Positions 23,291 through 36,489 are shown, counted from the first letter of the stretch. The stretch is DNA of 64,000 nucleotides from Platycnemis pennipes (GCA_933228895.1 OW121852.1:55532872-55596871); one strand, 5' to 3'. Program-made: numbers and translations. Notes: generated by a model not told the origin, from the sequence alone.

Positions 23291-25550
23291 AGGACCAAAA
23301 GTAACCGAATTTTTACCAACTCCAGCTTGTGTCCTCCTTTAGCACTACTCAATGACTTGACATCAGTTATCTCCTATAACTAAACTCAGCTATGGCCATA
23401 GCTTCTTGGTAAATTACAGTTGCTACAGGTATTTCCCTCCAACTACGCCCCACCCTAATAGCTAAATTGTTTCACTTACTTCAGCATGTTACATCCTACT
23501 TTCATATTTAATCAAGCCTTCTTAGTTCAGTAAAATAATCATAACTTAAGTTTTCTTATGGTTTATCTTCATTTTATTTACCTTTCAACCCGGTTTTGAA
23601 AAATGCAACCAATGCATTTGCAAGTCCTAGGCTGTAAGACTAACTAGCACTTAAATACCTTCGACCACGAACATAGACCCTCTCAAAAAACACCCTTTGG
23701 TATGTGCTTGCATAAAGGGTGTCAATGAATATCCAAAACGATTATATAAATAATTGTAACACTTAATGAAGAGATCCCCGAAGGAATCTCGGATGGAGTT
23801 GAGATAGTGTTGACAAAAAGAGTCAGATCTTAAACGAAAAGGTGGATACAGTTCATATTTACTATTTGTATGGTGCAACGTGATGAACACCCATTTAATA
23901 TCAAATGACCTTAAGGGATTGGTTTTACGATACTAAAGGAATGACTTCACCCCATAAACAGTTTTTGCAGACGCGAAAAAAAATGTTTGCACCATGAACT
24001 AGTTTCCATTTTACGAGTTTTAGTAGACTACTTCTCATTTTACGATAAGGTGGGCACTAAAATGAAACGCATGAGCACAAGGAAGTACGAAGACTGAGGG
24101 ACTAAAACATCATTACGCCTGACGTGCTTCCAAAGCCATACGACGGAACCAAAATTGGAAAAGAGAAAAAAATCCCTTCAATCATGAAAACCAAAATTAT
24201 TATCTGCGCCTGAGTCTCCTATATCGGGCTAACGACGCAATTCCCGCTCATGGGATCAGCGGCTGCTGTTTGTGAGTGCATCACTGGAGGCACTTAAAAA
24301 CCCGTTGGTATGCACGCATCAGGATATTCACGACGTATACGCGTAAGGCGGAGAAACGCGACGGTGAAAGCCTGATTATTGGTACACACCTTCACGACAC
24401 TTCCGAAGCGCATTAAGGCCAGACGCTACGAGTGGAAACCGCAATGGACGACCTTGGCGGCCAGTTGAAAACGGCTGCATCTTTCACGGCGAGCATCCCA
24501 CAGAATCGTAATAGCCGCACTGCTATTTAGGAGACAAAAAGCCACTTTACCTAGCAAACCCTTTAGCTAGGAGTACAACGTGAAATACTGCGCACAATAA
24601 TTCACGAATGTAAACGAACAATAAGGGCAACAAGCGAACGCTTTAAAACTGCTAGAAATGAAAGAAAGTAAACTTTTATTTCAGCTCACTAAAACGAAAT
24701 GAAGGGCTTCTTGGACGAAATGTCAGTTTTTCAATGGGAAATCGTCCATAAATTAGTCAGGGAATGTTTATAAGCGCTATTACAACGTAAGGTCTCATAA
24801 ATTCTTGTTATAATCTAAGAGAAAATTCTTAAACCAAAGTAAATTTTCAAATAGCGACATTTAAACAAACAACGTAAATAATTTGGGTAACGTTATCATT
24901 TTATTATTATATTAAACAGAGGAATTCAGATCTCATATCTCAAGTTAGAAAAATATGTATGTACATACATACTCAAGTACAATTTTTTTTGCTCACATGC
25001 GCGTCATTGAGTGGAGTGAAATTAATAAGACTAATTTTGAATATACTATCTGGGGGAACTATAGTTTATTTTTAATTAAAACAGTTATCCAGATAAGCCA
25101 TAGTGTTACACTCTCACAGGCAATAATGGCTAAGTAAATTACTTATGTCATTGGCAAAAATTAACAGATCAACACAGAGTATTTTAGGTCTCAACAGTGA
25201 CAGAGTATTTCCACAGTAGTCGACGATTCTTTCAGAAAAAATGAACTGGGGAACTATAAAGCAACTGTTATGTTATTGCATAGCTGTGAAAAATAAAACT
25301 GACAACCACCATAGAGGGCAAAAATACGCATACAATTGACATTAGAGAACATTTAAAAAAATGAATCAGCATACGAAAAACGGGAATTGGAGCCACAAGG
25401 AGAAGAACACAAAAACAAATTTCTTCCTAAACAACAAAACCTTTCACATCCGAAGAAAAATTCACGAATGAAAAACAGTTACAAAACTAGGGCAGAAAAT
25501 TCACGATGGAGTCTTGCAGCATCTATGAAACAAATCCTGTCATAATTCTC
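23291..25550. other. Mostly AT-rich; a higher-GC patch at 24200-24520
   Basis: The patch has more CpG than its flanks but no open frame or repeat that I can support. A self-complementary atgtatgtacatacat lies at 24955-24970. Otherwise nothing is recognised. Confidence 0.35.
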
Positions 25551-25559
25551 ACTCGCTAC

Positions 25560-26010
25560 CGAGCGGAATACTTATTTGAGGAAGACTGAAAGAGGGACGC
25601 ACCGTCAGGCGCAAACAGGATAACAAATATTCGCGGAAAACGGGAATTACCCATCGCGTGACCACGTCCGCGTGCGAGACAGCGCTCGACGCACGTCGTG
25701 ACCTTTGATATATCATTAAGGCCACACTTCCGAGCCGACCCAGAGGACCAGCAAGCAGCTGACGATGATATTAAATTCGAAGGGATACCCCCAAGAAGCA
25801 CTCAATCAACTAACTCCCTGGGCCATCGCGCGGACTCGGAAAACGTGCACGTCCCGGGCGCTAAAAGCAGGGAAACATCCCGGGAGGCGACGTCGAGTCC
25901 AAGTTTCGCAATTCGAGGAACGGGTCGAAGCAATAATGGGCACTCGCGCGCGTAGACGGCAAATTCAAATGCCGCGATGAGCGTCCAAAGGGGGAGGAGG
26001 GATGGAAATA
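25560..26010. other. GC/CpG-rich block
   Basis: CpG-rich sequence (accacgtccgcgtgcgagac; cactcgcgcgcgtagacgg) with overlapping frames of 71-130 residues on both strands and no known domain. Confidence 0.4.
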
Positions 26011-26394
26011 AAAAAATTCGCAAGACGCGCTCGCAGAGAATTTTACGACACAAAAGACAGCAATGCATGGATTCGTCTTGATAGTTTCGTTTCGGGGAGC
26101 CCTGTGACAGAAAGGATTCTGTCCTAAGGGAAAGCGCCATTCGTAAGTGGCATATATTCTGAGACATTTTCAACCCATTCCTCACCACTCGCACACAGCA
26201 GTATCGCCTTAGCTCTTCATATGATTAGGGGCCATATACAGATTATCAACTATAGTCATGCTTCTAGTGCTTTCGTCCTAAAATCTCTACCACGAATCAA
26301 ATTGGTGTATAGATTTTACCCATAAAGGTGGTATTACTTTCCAGCGTACGCTGAGAAGTAAATAAGTAATAAATTAGTTTAAATAAGTAATAAT

Positions 26395-27192
26395 CAAACG
26401 TGGAATCCATTAAATATCTTGGAATAAGACTGACACATGATCTTTCCTGGGGTAAACACATACGTGAAATATTGGGTCAAGCGAATCGTAAACTGGGATT
26501 CGTCAAAAGAGTACTGGGTAAATGTGACGATCATGTACGAGAAATCAGCTACCCTTGTAAGACCTCATTTGGAATATACTGCCAGTGTATGGGATCCCTA
26601 TGAAATCGGTCTAAATAACGAACTTGAACGTGTGCAGCGAAGATCGGCAAGATTTGTAAAGGGACGGTATGATAACCTTACTAGCGTAACCAGTCTATTA
26701 AATGAATTAAATTGGGAATCATTGTCAGATCGCAGGTTGAAATTAAGACTTAATCTCTTAAATAAATTCCAAGACCATATTTTCAGTGATGATGTTAAAA
26801 ATATTTTGCGGACTCCAACGTACTATGGTAGACTGGACCATAATCACAAAATTAGAGAAATTGATTGCCGAACTGACAGATTCAAAATGTCCTTTTTTCC
26901 TCGTACTATTAGGGATATGAATAACGGTAAATATGTCCAGTACGAGTGTAGCAATGGATAACGTTGGTAGCTGCATGTTGGTATAAGGACTTATAGCTAA
27001 CCCAACTAACGGCATGTTTTTGCATGTGTGTTTTGCTATTTTTATCTTTTTGTAAATAGCGTAGTTTTGAACAGTACCTATACAAGTACTAATCCTTTTT
27101 TTATGCATGATATGTAGTGCATGTTTAGTGAGAGTTCACCCCCTGCCACACACCTTTATGGTGGCTTGCAGGGTATTATGCAGATGTAGATG
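26395..27192 (+). mobile_element. LINE-1w subfamily A copy, 5'-truncated
   Basis: Plus orientation. It starts just before codons for KYLGIRLTHDLSWGKH and runs through LVRPHLEY, SVWDPYEIGL, VQRRSARFVKGRYDN and SFFPRTIRD. The 3' UTR follows, with the hairpin ccctgccacaca...gtggcttgcaggg (27141-27173) and a short terminus atgcagatgtagatg (27178-27192). It is the copy that extends furthest upstream in the RT frame apart from the rearranged 15.2-kb copy. A frameshift breaks the coding region near 26550. Confidence 0.85.
26400..26961 (+). pseudogene. LINE RT C-terminal fragment, frameshifted
   Basis: The upstream half is read in one frame (26400 to about 26550) and the downstream half in another (about 26550 to 26961). 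The switch lies at agctacccttgtaag, where the 15.2-kb copy has about five more bases (agctacttttcccttgttag). That small deletion destroys the frame. Motifs and order are otherwise the same as in the 15.4-kb fragment. It is a dead copy. Confidence 0.8.
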
Positions 27193-27442
27193 AGAAGAGT
27201 TGAAAATCTGAAGCTGGCCGGATTATCAACTACAGTCTTACTTCTACTGATTATCTACATAAAATCTCTATAACAAGTTCGAAAGGGCATGCAGATTCTC
27301 CTCGATATGGTTCGAAGCGGTATACAACGTGGTAATATGTACCAACTTTGCAAGGTGAATCTGTACACCAATTTTATTCGTTTAGGGATTTTAGGACGTA
27401 AGCAATGGAAGCGAAACTGTAGTTGAGATTCTGAATATGGCC

Positions 27443-30299
27443 GTAGTTCGTTCCAACTAAGGGCTCCAAAAGTTAAGTCATCGTATGGGAAACTCATGCC
27501 TCACAGCGCAGTGACTAGCTTCTCTTGAATGTGCATGCGTAAACGTCACGATATCCGCAAACATTTGGCAAAGGCTACGGATTACGTTAGAATACACGGT
27601 GCGATATAACGTTATGTGTGGGAGCGCCTTAAATCCTAATACCACTACAGATTTATCAATGGAAGTGTAGCTACAACTATTCCAAAATCAATTTCACCTT
27701 TTAATGTGTACCATAGTAAAATGTATTAGACACGAAACAATGCATTTATCAACCTAGTGAGCAGATACGATTGAAACTGAAATTTCATAAACATAAAAAC
27801 ATGAGAATGCGTGCAAATTGAACTAAATTAATCGAAGAATCGGCAACGAAAAAACGGATCCGTCACCATTCGAGAATTTTCTGAGATACTTTCCAGCACA
27901 AAAATGGAGTAAAATACATATTTTCACCTACAAAAAATATAACGCCAGGATATAGCGCCAAATAGAATAGATTGCCACTAACCGTGAGTTGTGACCGCCA
28001 GGGGAGGAGCCAAGAATGGTAAACGGATATTGGTGATGTCAAAAAAAAATTTTTTTCTATCGGAAATCCCAATTTTCACAGCATATTTATGTAGACTTTC
28101 AAGTAACACGAGCTCCTCTTAACAATGGCAATATTACGGGTAAATTTTGGCGAATCCTGTAGTCGTGTAATATTGATAGGTTTGTGAATAATCCCTGATT
28201 TGTCCCCAGTCAATTTAGACGTCCTTAACCTTCCTATCCACTCCATGTCTGGCATGTACCCTATGAAACCACTCAACATTTTCTTATATCCTGCCTCCCA
28301 TCGGGCCACACAGAATAACTATTTTCCCAATGATTCATCGCCATTTATATATTCCAACTTCTTTACATAAAACGACACTCAGAATACTGTTTCACGTTAT
28401 GAGAGGCGTCAATAATAATTAAAGTTGACCTTTGACCTACGTCACGCCCCTCGCTCTGTCTGTGGATAACAGAAGAACCTACAGAATAAAATAGAAAATG
28501 TTCCTCTGCAAGCTATGAATACTGCGTCGGATAACCCGTCGGATCAGCGAACATAACCACTATTGACATTCTCCCGTGAATTGTGAATCGTAAAACAGTA
28601 AAGAGAGCACACCTTTCATGACCCCAAGGTAATCATTCCCGAGTACCAACAATCAACAAGGCAATTGGCGGAACTCGACAGATAGGGAGAGAGAGATGTG
28701 GACAGATGCTGCAGCAGCATAGCAGAGCGAACGAATGGCCTGGGACGAATTAATTAATTCAAAATGGCCATTTGGAGTCCTTGCTCAGTCGTTTAGAACA
28801 AACGTCATTGTCACTCAGCTCCCAGTTAATTTTCTCAGGCACATTGAGAGAGGGCAAGCAATGTAATGGATGCGATAAAGTGATGGGCGAGGAGTGTGAA
28901 GCCCTAGAGCAGGGTCGGAGACAGTGGAGAGGCCCGAGGGTATTCTAAATCATGTCAACCATTGGGAGACTGGATAGATGGACACCCCGAACACCTACAG
29001 GAACTGCAAAACCGACAGCAGTTACTCGCCCTTCTCCCCCACTCAACTATCAGACGTTGGCCTAAGGTGCCAACGAAATCAAAGCAAACATTCAACGAAG
29101 TTCAGGAGGGGCTCGTTCAAAATTTACGCGGGTAAACATTTCCGCTTATTTACGGACATTTTGTTTGTGCAAAAAATACCGATTTTCCGGGGCTAAAAAT
29201 AAAAAATAGACCAGGCCACCGTTAGAGGAGTATACAGAAACAGAAGGGAAAAACATTTACCTTTTCTCAACATATTTCTGAGGCTTATACAATTTCCGAA
29301 CACCGGTGTTGATCTGGATCATTTATACGCAACAGGGATAACTGTTTGAGGAATTATAACTAGTATTCTTTATCAAATTAAGTGACAGAATGGGTAAAAA
29401 GTTATGAGCGAGGGGAGGAATGTTCGAAAAAAGCTACTTTATCGAGGATGACGAGCGCTGAATAATATCAGTCGAATGTCAAGAGTTGTATTCAAAACAT
29501 CTGTCAAATTACGAAGAGCAGCACGGCATCAGAATAGCTTAACAATGGATAAGCCAGTACTTCCGCTTCATATTCAATTTTAGACCCTAAACTAGGACAC
29601 TACCACCCGAAGAGAAAATTAAAACGTGAACTTTACGCCATAAGACCAGCGCTGCCAGAAAACTGGCATCAACGGATTCCATGCTGATTGAGGTAATTAA
29701 TTTTCTCACCTGATTATACGCACATCCTATATTCAGTCATTCATCACAAAGATCGTTGGGGAAGACACATTTCATCATCACAAACTACACCAAAGCAAAT
29801 TATCTCCCGTTCCTCCATTGTTATTCATACACAACAAAGCTGCAGAGCGTGTCTCGACTACGAGTTTCAAATTAATATGAAATTTGCAATTGATTTTTTT
29901 CTCACAACAGTAATGTATGCGGCCCACGTACAAATACTAAGCGGATAAATACTGCTGCATAATATTTACTGCTGCTAAAAGAAGGGAGTCTGCGGATAGA
30001 GCGACCGTCTCGTTCAGTTTCGATGCAACGCGCACTAGTAGGAAAGAGCCCTTCGTAACCGTAGATGCGACTAGAAATAACAACAGCCAGTGCATCTCAC
30101 CGTTGACGAAAACACCGAGTGAGACAGTCAACCGTAAAAGCTGAATCGGCAAACAATGGCGGACACCCAAGCGGCACGCGACGATGAAACGGAAACCCTG
30201 AGCACCCTAATGGACAAAACCGACAGTTGTAGATGTATAAAATAATTTTGCAAAAGAACACGAGGGTAATAAAAAATCGGAACAAATGTCCCTTCAACA
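27443..30299. other. AT-rich stretch without a recognised feature
   Basis: Short frames only, and a small GA-rich patch at 28685-28695. No gene or RNA signature was recognised. Confidence 0.4.
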
Positions 30300-30610
30300 G
30301 TGGACGAGCCGGCGTTCGGGTCCTGAAGCATCAATCATTCGTTCACGGGATCGCCGAGAGGCTCCTAAACGTGAAAAGGGGCGAGGGAGGGCGCGGAACA
30401 GCCCTGCCTGTCACCGACAAAGACCCCGAAAATCGTAGCAAAAACGATAAATGAATCGAACACCGCGAATCCCCGGTGTCCATGCACTGCTCTTTTTTCC
30501 AAAGCCGAGGGAGGGGAGAGATAAATGTCGGTTTGAGAGGCGCGGGGGGCAAGATAGAGGCGACAAAGTTTACCCCGTTCATCGCTTACTTCCCACCCTT
30601 CAATATTTCC
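30300..30610. other. GC-rich block
   Basis: GC- and CpG-rich (gggcgagggagggcgcggaa near 30379), with overlapping frames of 66-87 codons on both strands and no domain. Confidence 0.4.
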
Positions 30611-30939
30611 CTCTCCACAAAACGTCACGATTACTAATTATTAAATTCCAATGACAATAATTTGGATGGCGGTGGAAGTTTGAAAGCAAAACTCCCCGAT
30701 ATCCTGTGCACGTATTATTTTCTGCTCGAAATTCCCGACAGACAAGACAGCGTTATAAATATTGTTTAAGGCTTTACTTCGTGGAAAACTTTTATATCGA
30801 TATAGGCGCATTAATTGGTAAGATCATACGGTACGTCTGGCCCAACAACTTGGAAAAGTAGTTACAGAATTAGGTTTTCAAGGGGATCCTACTGCTTCGG
30901 CTACGTCGAAAAGTAAGACATAACTTGATCCGACGTGAA

Positions 30940-31030
30940 AACCTAAAACTAAAACGTCCACGCCTTGGACGAGATTCGATCCACGAAATTGTGATAGGCC
31001 GGCGCGTTACCGGCCCGATTACCGAGGCCA
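30940..31030 (-). repeat. tRNA-derived SINE
   Basis: Minus strand: tggcctcggtaatcgg (31015-31030) as A-box region, ggatcgaatctc (30971-30982) as B box, and the post-head phrase aaggcgtggacg, which matches the 18.8-kb SINE (ttgggcgtgggtg). The anticodon arm is not tRNA-like, which argues for a SINE over a tRNA gene. Confidence 0.6.
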
Positions 31031-31115
31031 GCTCCTAAGACAAACATAACATCACGGCGAGATTAGAATCTGGGGCCTTTGGACGGAGCATAACCACGAC
31101 GACTGGAAGCCGGGC
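31031..31115 (-). repeat. Second tRNA-derived SINE, adjacent and same orientation
   Basis: Minus strand: gtggttatgctccgtc, then the B-box-like cagattctaatctcgcc, then atgtttgtcttagg (31034-31047). The last phrase is nearly that behind the 18.8-kb SINE head. It abuts the preceding SINE, forming a head-to-tail pair. Confidence 0.5.
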
Positions 31116-32089
31116 CCCAATCCATCTATCCTTCAAGAAAACATACTGACCACTGTGATCTCGAGCCAATCGGAGTTGAATTTAATTTTCGCATAAACCG
31201 TTTGCGCACAACTTATAGATGCAGGAATGGAACACAGGGCGACGAGCAGCTCTGCAGCGCGCTCCAAGGAGTCAGCTTGGGTCTAGACTGTATTATTCTC
31301 TGATTTTCAGCCAATATGGGCGATTTTTTTAGTTTTCTAAAGTTTTCTATTTCCTTGAGATTGATTTTTAAGATCTAACTTGTAAACAATTCTCAATAGC
31401 AAGTGATACCTTTTACACGAAAATTCCACTTTACCACAAAAATCTGAAGATCAGATGCCTCAATTTTCACACTAAACTAGGAAAATTTAATATACAAAAA
31501 TAATAGCCATGAAACATCTTAATAATGGTGAGCTTGAGACAAAACTGCCCCTTCTGCCGCCTTATCCATCGTCATAATATTTACACGCAAATTATAACTG
31601 GTAATACAAGAAATAAACTTATAAAGATAAAAGAAAAATACACGATTACAATTTGATGCAGAAACAAGCACCAAAGGATTTAGGGGGATTTATGAAAAAT
31701 AGGATAGGTTAGGAGATATGAAAGATAAGATTTATGAAAGGAAAACAATAGATAACAACAGCAAAATATATATTTCCGAAAATAGTACTCTGCCCCAAAA
31801 ACACTATTAGTGCGGATACCACGATATTGATAACCACACAAAAAATTCAAATTCATGAGCACCGATATATGAGCAGACAGTAGTAATCAGTAATACGATG
31901 ACAGGCCAACCGGAGGGTCGCGAGTTTGATTCCTTCATCCTTGTACGTCATGTTTTTTCTTAATAAAGCACCAAGTTTTGCTTTAGGCGACGAGATGTAC
32001 CCTAAGCGGAACGGCATCTTAAAACCGCAACCTACCGATATTTCATCGATATCGAAAACCTCCCACCTCCACACCATCCCCACTCCCGA
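31116..32089. other. AT-rich stretch; possible tRNA-like relic at 31885-31940
   Basis: The phrase gagtttgattcc at 31922-31933 (plus) resembles a B box, and ggccaaccggagggtcgcg lies just before it. No convincing A box was found, so this remains a weak SINE candidate. The rest shows nothing. Confidence 0.3.
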
Positions 32090-32600
32090 AAAGGGGTATC
32101 GGGTGAGGGGTGGCGGCAATCAATTTCCACGGGGAAAGGGAGAGAGCGGGGGGAGAGCACGACCAAGGGTGCAGAGCGGCGGCGCGGGCATGCGTGGGGC
32201 CACGAGGCGGGAGCGGGGCTTTACGCGATGGCGAAAAAATATGTACTCGCGTGGACGCCGGAGGCCAGGGAGGATAATATGCGAGACGGCTGGGGCGGCG
32301 TAAACGAGGATGTAGACGAACGAAAAAGGAAAAGATAGCGCGGAATGGGCCTGAGGGCAGAGATGATATAAAAAAGGGATGCTCGAGAGGGGGGCGGGAG
32401 GGGAGGGTGGCACTGGGGACGTCACGGCGGGAACGGAAACTCGGTCGATTCCCCATTGTGCGCCACTGGCGATGGCCGCGGGCAATGCGCGTCCGGCTGA
32501 AAAGGGTCTTGTTCTTCACCGCTACACGGTCAAGAACCCCATGCCGGTCGAAATTCGTGACCCGACTGGGATTTCAATGGGCGCCTTTCCTTTCTAGTCC
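32090..32600. other. GC/CpG-rich, purine-skewed block
   Basis: Strong purine excess on the plus strand (gggaaagggagagagcgggg; gaggggggcgggagggga) and many CpGs. Minus-strand frames of 121 and 158 codons are Pro/Ser/Arg-rich products of that composition, and no domain is visible. The block contains TATAAAAAAG and GACGTCAC motifs, listed separately. Confidence 0.45.
32367..32425 (+). promoter_or_regulatory. TATA-like and CRE-like motifs in GC-rich block (candidate promoter)
   Basis: TATAAAAAAG at 32367-32376 stands out in GC-rich surroundings, with a CRE-like GACGTCAC at 32418-32425. Motif presence alone is weak evidence. No downstream exon can be supported. Confidence 0.2.
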
Positions 32601-35513
32601 CCACTAGATAAGAGCAAGTACGAGCATCCGAACTCTTGCAAAGAAATCAATCCCCGTACCCTTTAAGGGCAGGCTGAGTAAAAAAAAAAGATTTAAGTTG
32701 AAGAAGCATAAATCTACTCTTATTTCGGCCAGTTAGCCCCACCCTTTAGATTCCCAAATCTTCATTCGTCGCTTCGCACACAAACACTTAATTATTAAGG
32801 CAATACTCTTTTATCACCTTGATCACCAATTATTCTCCCTCGTGATTCGACTCACAACCAGATGAACTAATCGGTCTAAGAGTAAAATGTGCGCGTTGGC
32901 CGTTCTACGACAAACGCAAAACTCAAACGTCCTTTATTCTGCAGAAGAATCACTTAAATAAATCATTTTGTGGTGTGCTTAACGCCTTTTATGATCGCGG
33001 TTGATAGGAAAAATACTATCGAGATCGCGCTTTAAAAAGAAGCCAGTAAATTACAATTCCTAAACCCAACGTCGAATCTTTGAAACATACATAGGTCATT
33101 CCTTAAAATAAAAATTGGAGAACTTCAAAATCTGAGAAACTTGGCTTGACTTTCACACTAAACACAAAGTAAACAATCATTTTAGCGATTGCACCATAAG
33201 TACATTCCATATTACATTATCCTAACAATAACTACATATTAATGCAGAATTAAGTGTTACTAGTAGCAGTAAAAAAGCTACCGATTTTTAAGAGCCCGAT
33301 CAAAGAGCAATCTTAGTAGCAAATAAGCCATTTTTATTACTACGTAAATAACCAATCTGCACTATGTAACTACATTCTTCGCCTCCAACGTGGGTTTCTC
33401 CACAGCCAGACATTTTGCGCACAAGCCTAGCATTCTAGCATTACGAGCTTAGAACACTACAGGTGGCAGGCAGCTGGAAAGCAGTCGCTTTCAGGAATTC
33501 AGAAAAAAGAGCAATTTAATCACTCCAAACGAGAATAAATAGGAGACTTTTGAGATGTGACAGTGAAGAGGAGTGAAAGTGTGATTTGCGGAGAGGGGGA
33601 CTAATGATGAAGTGTGGAACATTATAAAATAGGAAAGAAAGTTGTCAATGGAAATTAAGCAGAGATAGAATATGTAGAATGAATGTGATTAGGGGCGATG
33701 GGACACTGACGGCCACTTTTGAAGGTGTGCTAGGTAAGCGAGGAAAACCAGAGCGAGGGGGAGTAGAAAGGCATAACGGATGGTATAAAGTAGGAACTAA
33801 GATGATCGAAGGAAAATAATGCAGGTAAAGATCTGTTGGGAAAATACGAAGCAGAGTGGTGATATTCCAAAAATATTTCCTAATGGACATTGAATTAATA
33901 ATGGTGATACACTAAAACAATCGTCTACCCCAACTTCACCACTCCGAGCCTTACATCAATTTCAGGCCTATGGTTAGAAAAAATGCAGATTCGCATTTAC
34001 GCAAGCAAACAAAATTAGATATTAAGTACACTTCGTTTAAAATGTATCAAATGAATAAAAAGAGGAGGTCCTATTCTAATTAGAATTAGCTAGGAAAAAA
34101 TGCAGAAAAGTAAATTGTTTACCATTGTATTGCGCACTGAATGTATGCACATATTAACCTACATAAATTTCTACAACTGCTACAACACTTACTTTAGGAC
34201 CAGCAAAGCAGACTCAAAAGCGAGCGAAGGATAACTTACCTGGAAAAAAAGAAACGTGGAGATTTAAAAAAGAGGACATATTTGCGATATAATATTTCGT
34301 AATGTTTGAAAATTGTTAATACCATACAGTTTAGCGCTTTAGAGTAAATATATCGCACTACTAGCGAAAGATGTAAATGTCAGTAAAGTTACCTTTTTTT
34401 GAGATAGTTACAGGCAAAAAATTCCCAAAAATGCACACAATTATAATGTACAGCAAAACAGGATGTCTAATATATGTGCACATTTGAAAACTGTACTCAA
34501 TGCATGCAAATGTCCTTAAAAGTGAAAAATTCAGTGTTGCACAACGAAGAAGTATTTTTAACCACATAGACGTTATCAATAGAGCAAACTTTTTCATTCA
34601 CGGATGAAAAATACTAAGCTTATGTTTCAATTTTATCATCAGATCTATCCATAGCGCATATGTAATACCTGTATGGTGCGGGGGAAGTACATTAGAAGAA
34701 CTAACACCATCAAAATGGGGGGTACATCAGAAGCATCATTCATTCATATTCAAGAAGTATTATTTCTCATCAACATGAGCACAGCGAGGGTGAATCATTG
34801 GCACAGAAAAAATGATGACGATCATTAATGTAGAGAGAGTGGGCAGAGATAAAACGCCGAAGGGTAGATAACGCAAATGGAAGGCAGCCGCATCACATTC
34901 TTATCGCCGCTTTATCTCCAAGGAATTTACGATGTGCACTTCTTCGGCGGCTAACACTCGCACTATATTCGATAAAATTAGTGATTCGCAATCCTTCGCT
35001 CACCAAATCATATGCTAAAGAAGTCTCCCCCAGGCATGATAAACTTGAGTCACACATTCCAACCGAACTAAAACTCAGACATACGAGATTCCTTAGCTAT
35101 TACTAACCGACGCGACGGTTTTAGCTCAAGTGAAACCATCTTTCCGTAAATTAAATGTTTTTATCTCCAATATTTCCCACCAACTACCGAAAATGCCAGA
35201 TAGCATATGAGGTTTGACCTAAATTTAGCACTTACGAGAAACACAAGGTGACAAATTACAACCAGAATATAATTAAACATACCTTCTGAGGGTTTAAATC
35301 ATAAAATTTATGATAGGATCCAGGAGCAAACGTGTTGGAAAATGACAATAAAATGTAATTTTCAGCAACGGACCTTCTAATTATGGCTCTATAAAGATGC
35401 GTGAAAATTGACGCCTAAGGCACTGGTCGGAACCGATCCTCTACTTCCAGTTATCCATAAAGATCACTTCATCAAACAAAAGAGAAAAAAGGAATAAGCG
35501 TCTGTATATGTAT
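32601..35513. other. AT-rich stretch without a recognised feature
   Basis: Short frames only. A moderately purine-rich patch lies at 33530-33800. Nothing else was recognised. Confidence 0.4.
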
Positions 35514-36010
35514 ATACACCTACGTAATTCCCTGCGAGCCACCGATAGGGTGTGTGGCAGAAGGTGAAAAAATCACCACATACGAGTTCCTCATATGCAA
35601 CTAAAACGAATAACACCGCTCATTTATGTGCACTCCCGAGACACGTGCATTAAGTATGCGCACAGTAATGCACTAATTAGTTATGAACTTCTTAGAATGT
35701 ATTAATTTAGATTTCCCAAAGCATAAATGAGTAATTAATGCGAATAACGTGTTTAAGATGCACTTCAGACTAATAATATTTCACCAACTAAATCTATTTA
35801 CCATGCTGCCTATTATTGACTCTTATGGTTCGCGGGAAAGATGACATTTTAAATCTATCGGAGCGACAGTCTATCTACATAATCTTGTTTTCTGAACAAA
35901 TGTAGCATGATACGCAGAAGCTCTTAGTTTATTTATAACGTCGTCAGGAAACAGATCCGTTTCAAATTTACTGAATAGGTTGTCTAAATTTTAACATTCG
36001 ATCCTTCCTA
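35514..36010 (-). mobile_element. Degenerate LINE-1w copy
   Basis: The minus-strand 3' UTR hairpin ccctgcgagccaccgatag...gtgtgtggcag (35531-35562) is followed inward by eroded coding sequence matching the RT C-terminus. The region ttcgcgggaaagatgacatt (35828-35847) corresponds to the segment encoding FKMSFFPR in better copies. No open frame survives. It is nearer to subfamily B but clearly the oldest of the longer copies. Confidence 0.7.
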
Positions 36011-36489
36011 TGGGTTATTATTCTCAATATTCACCCTTAGGAAATCAAGAAAAAAAAGCTGATATAAGGCAAGAGGTTGACTATGCAATCATTGATTCGA
36101 TTCAGCATATGATTCTTTGATAAGCTCACAGGCGAGGGCGTTAGATCAGCAGATACGCTATTTATCTGCTCGAAGCTTTAACATTAAGGCTAAAAGGGTT
36201 CGTATTAAAGAAAACATTGCCGAAGAGTAAATTTTTTAACTGTAAAATTCGCCGATTCTTCAGGATCCCTGGTTTCACTTGAAGGGGCGGCGCATATTTC
36301 TCTCGAGACCAGTACAAGTAAAACAATATTTCTGATTGACGAGCGTCCAAGACAAGCAGGCGATGAAGGTTGGAGCAAGACAACATGGGACACCTATTAT
36401 GAGAAGAAGACGTTAGGGAGAACCAGTCCATGTAAGCTAACAGGGAAAAGGAGAGAAACGCGCGGTGTAATCCAGCTGGAAGTTGGCCG

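Larger units (their letters stand above)
26229..27442. mobile_element. Diverged palindromic repeat interrupted or flanked by a LINE copy
   Basis: The segment 26229-26350 (ggccatatacagattatcaa...) is similar both to the start of 27216-27442 in direct orientation (gattatcaactacagtc, aaaatctctata) and, more strongly, to its end in inverted orientation (cgaataaaattggtgtacag, read minus). Thus 27216-27442 is itself a diverged palindrome of about 227 bp, and 26229-26350 is a half-copy on the other side of the LINE. Identity is roughly 70-80% by eye. The element is an old MITE-like repeat, of unassigned superfamily. Confidence 0.55.

Noticed and set aside
32043..32519. A 158-codon minus frame
   Set aside because: Pro/Ser/Arg-rich translation of a purine-skewed GC-rich block. 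There is no domain, and other frames are equally open.
32830..32885. tRNA-like phrase with gagtcgaatcac on the minus strand
   Set aside because: Only a partial B-box resemblance, without an A box or shared SINE tail.
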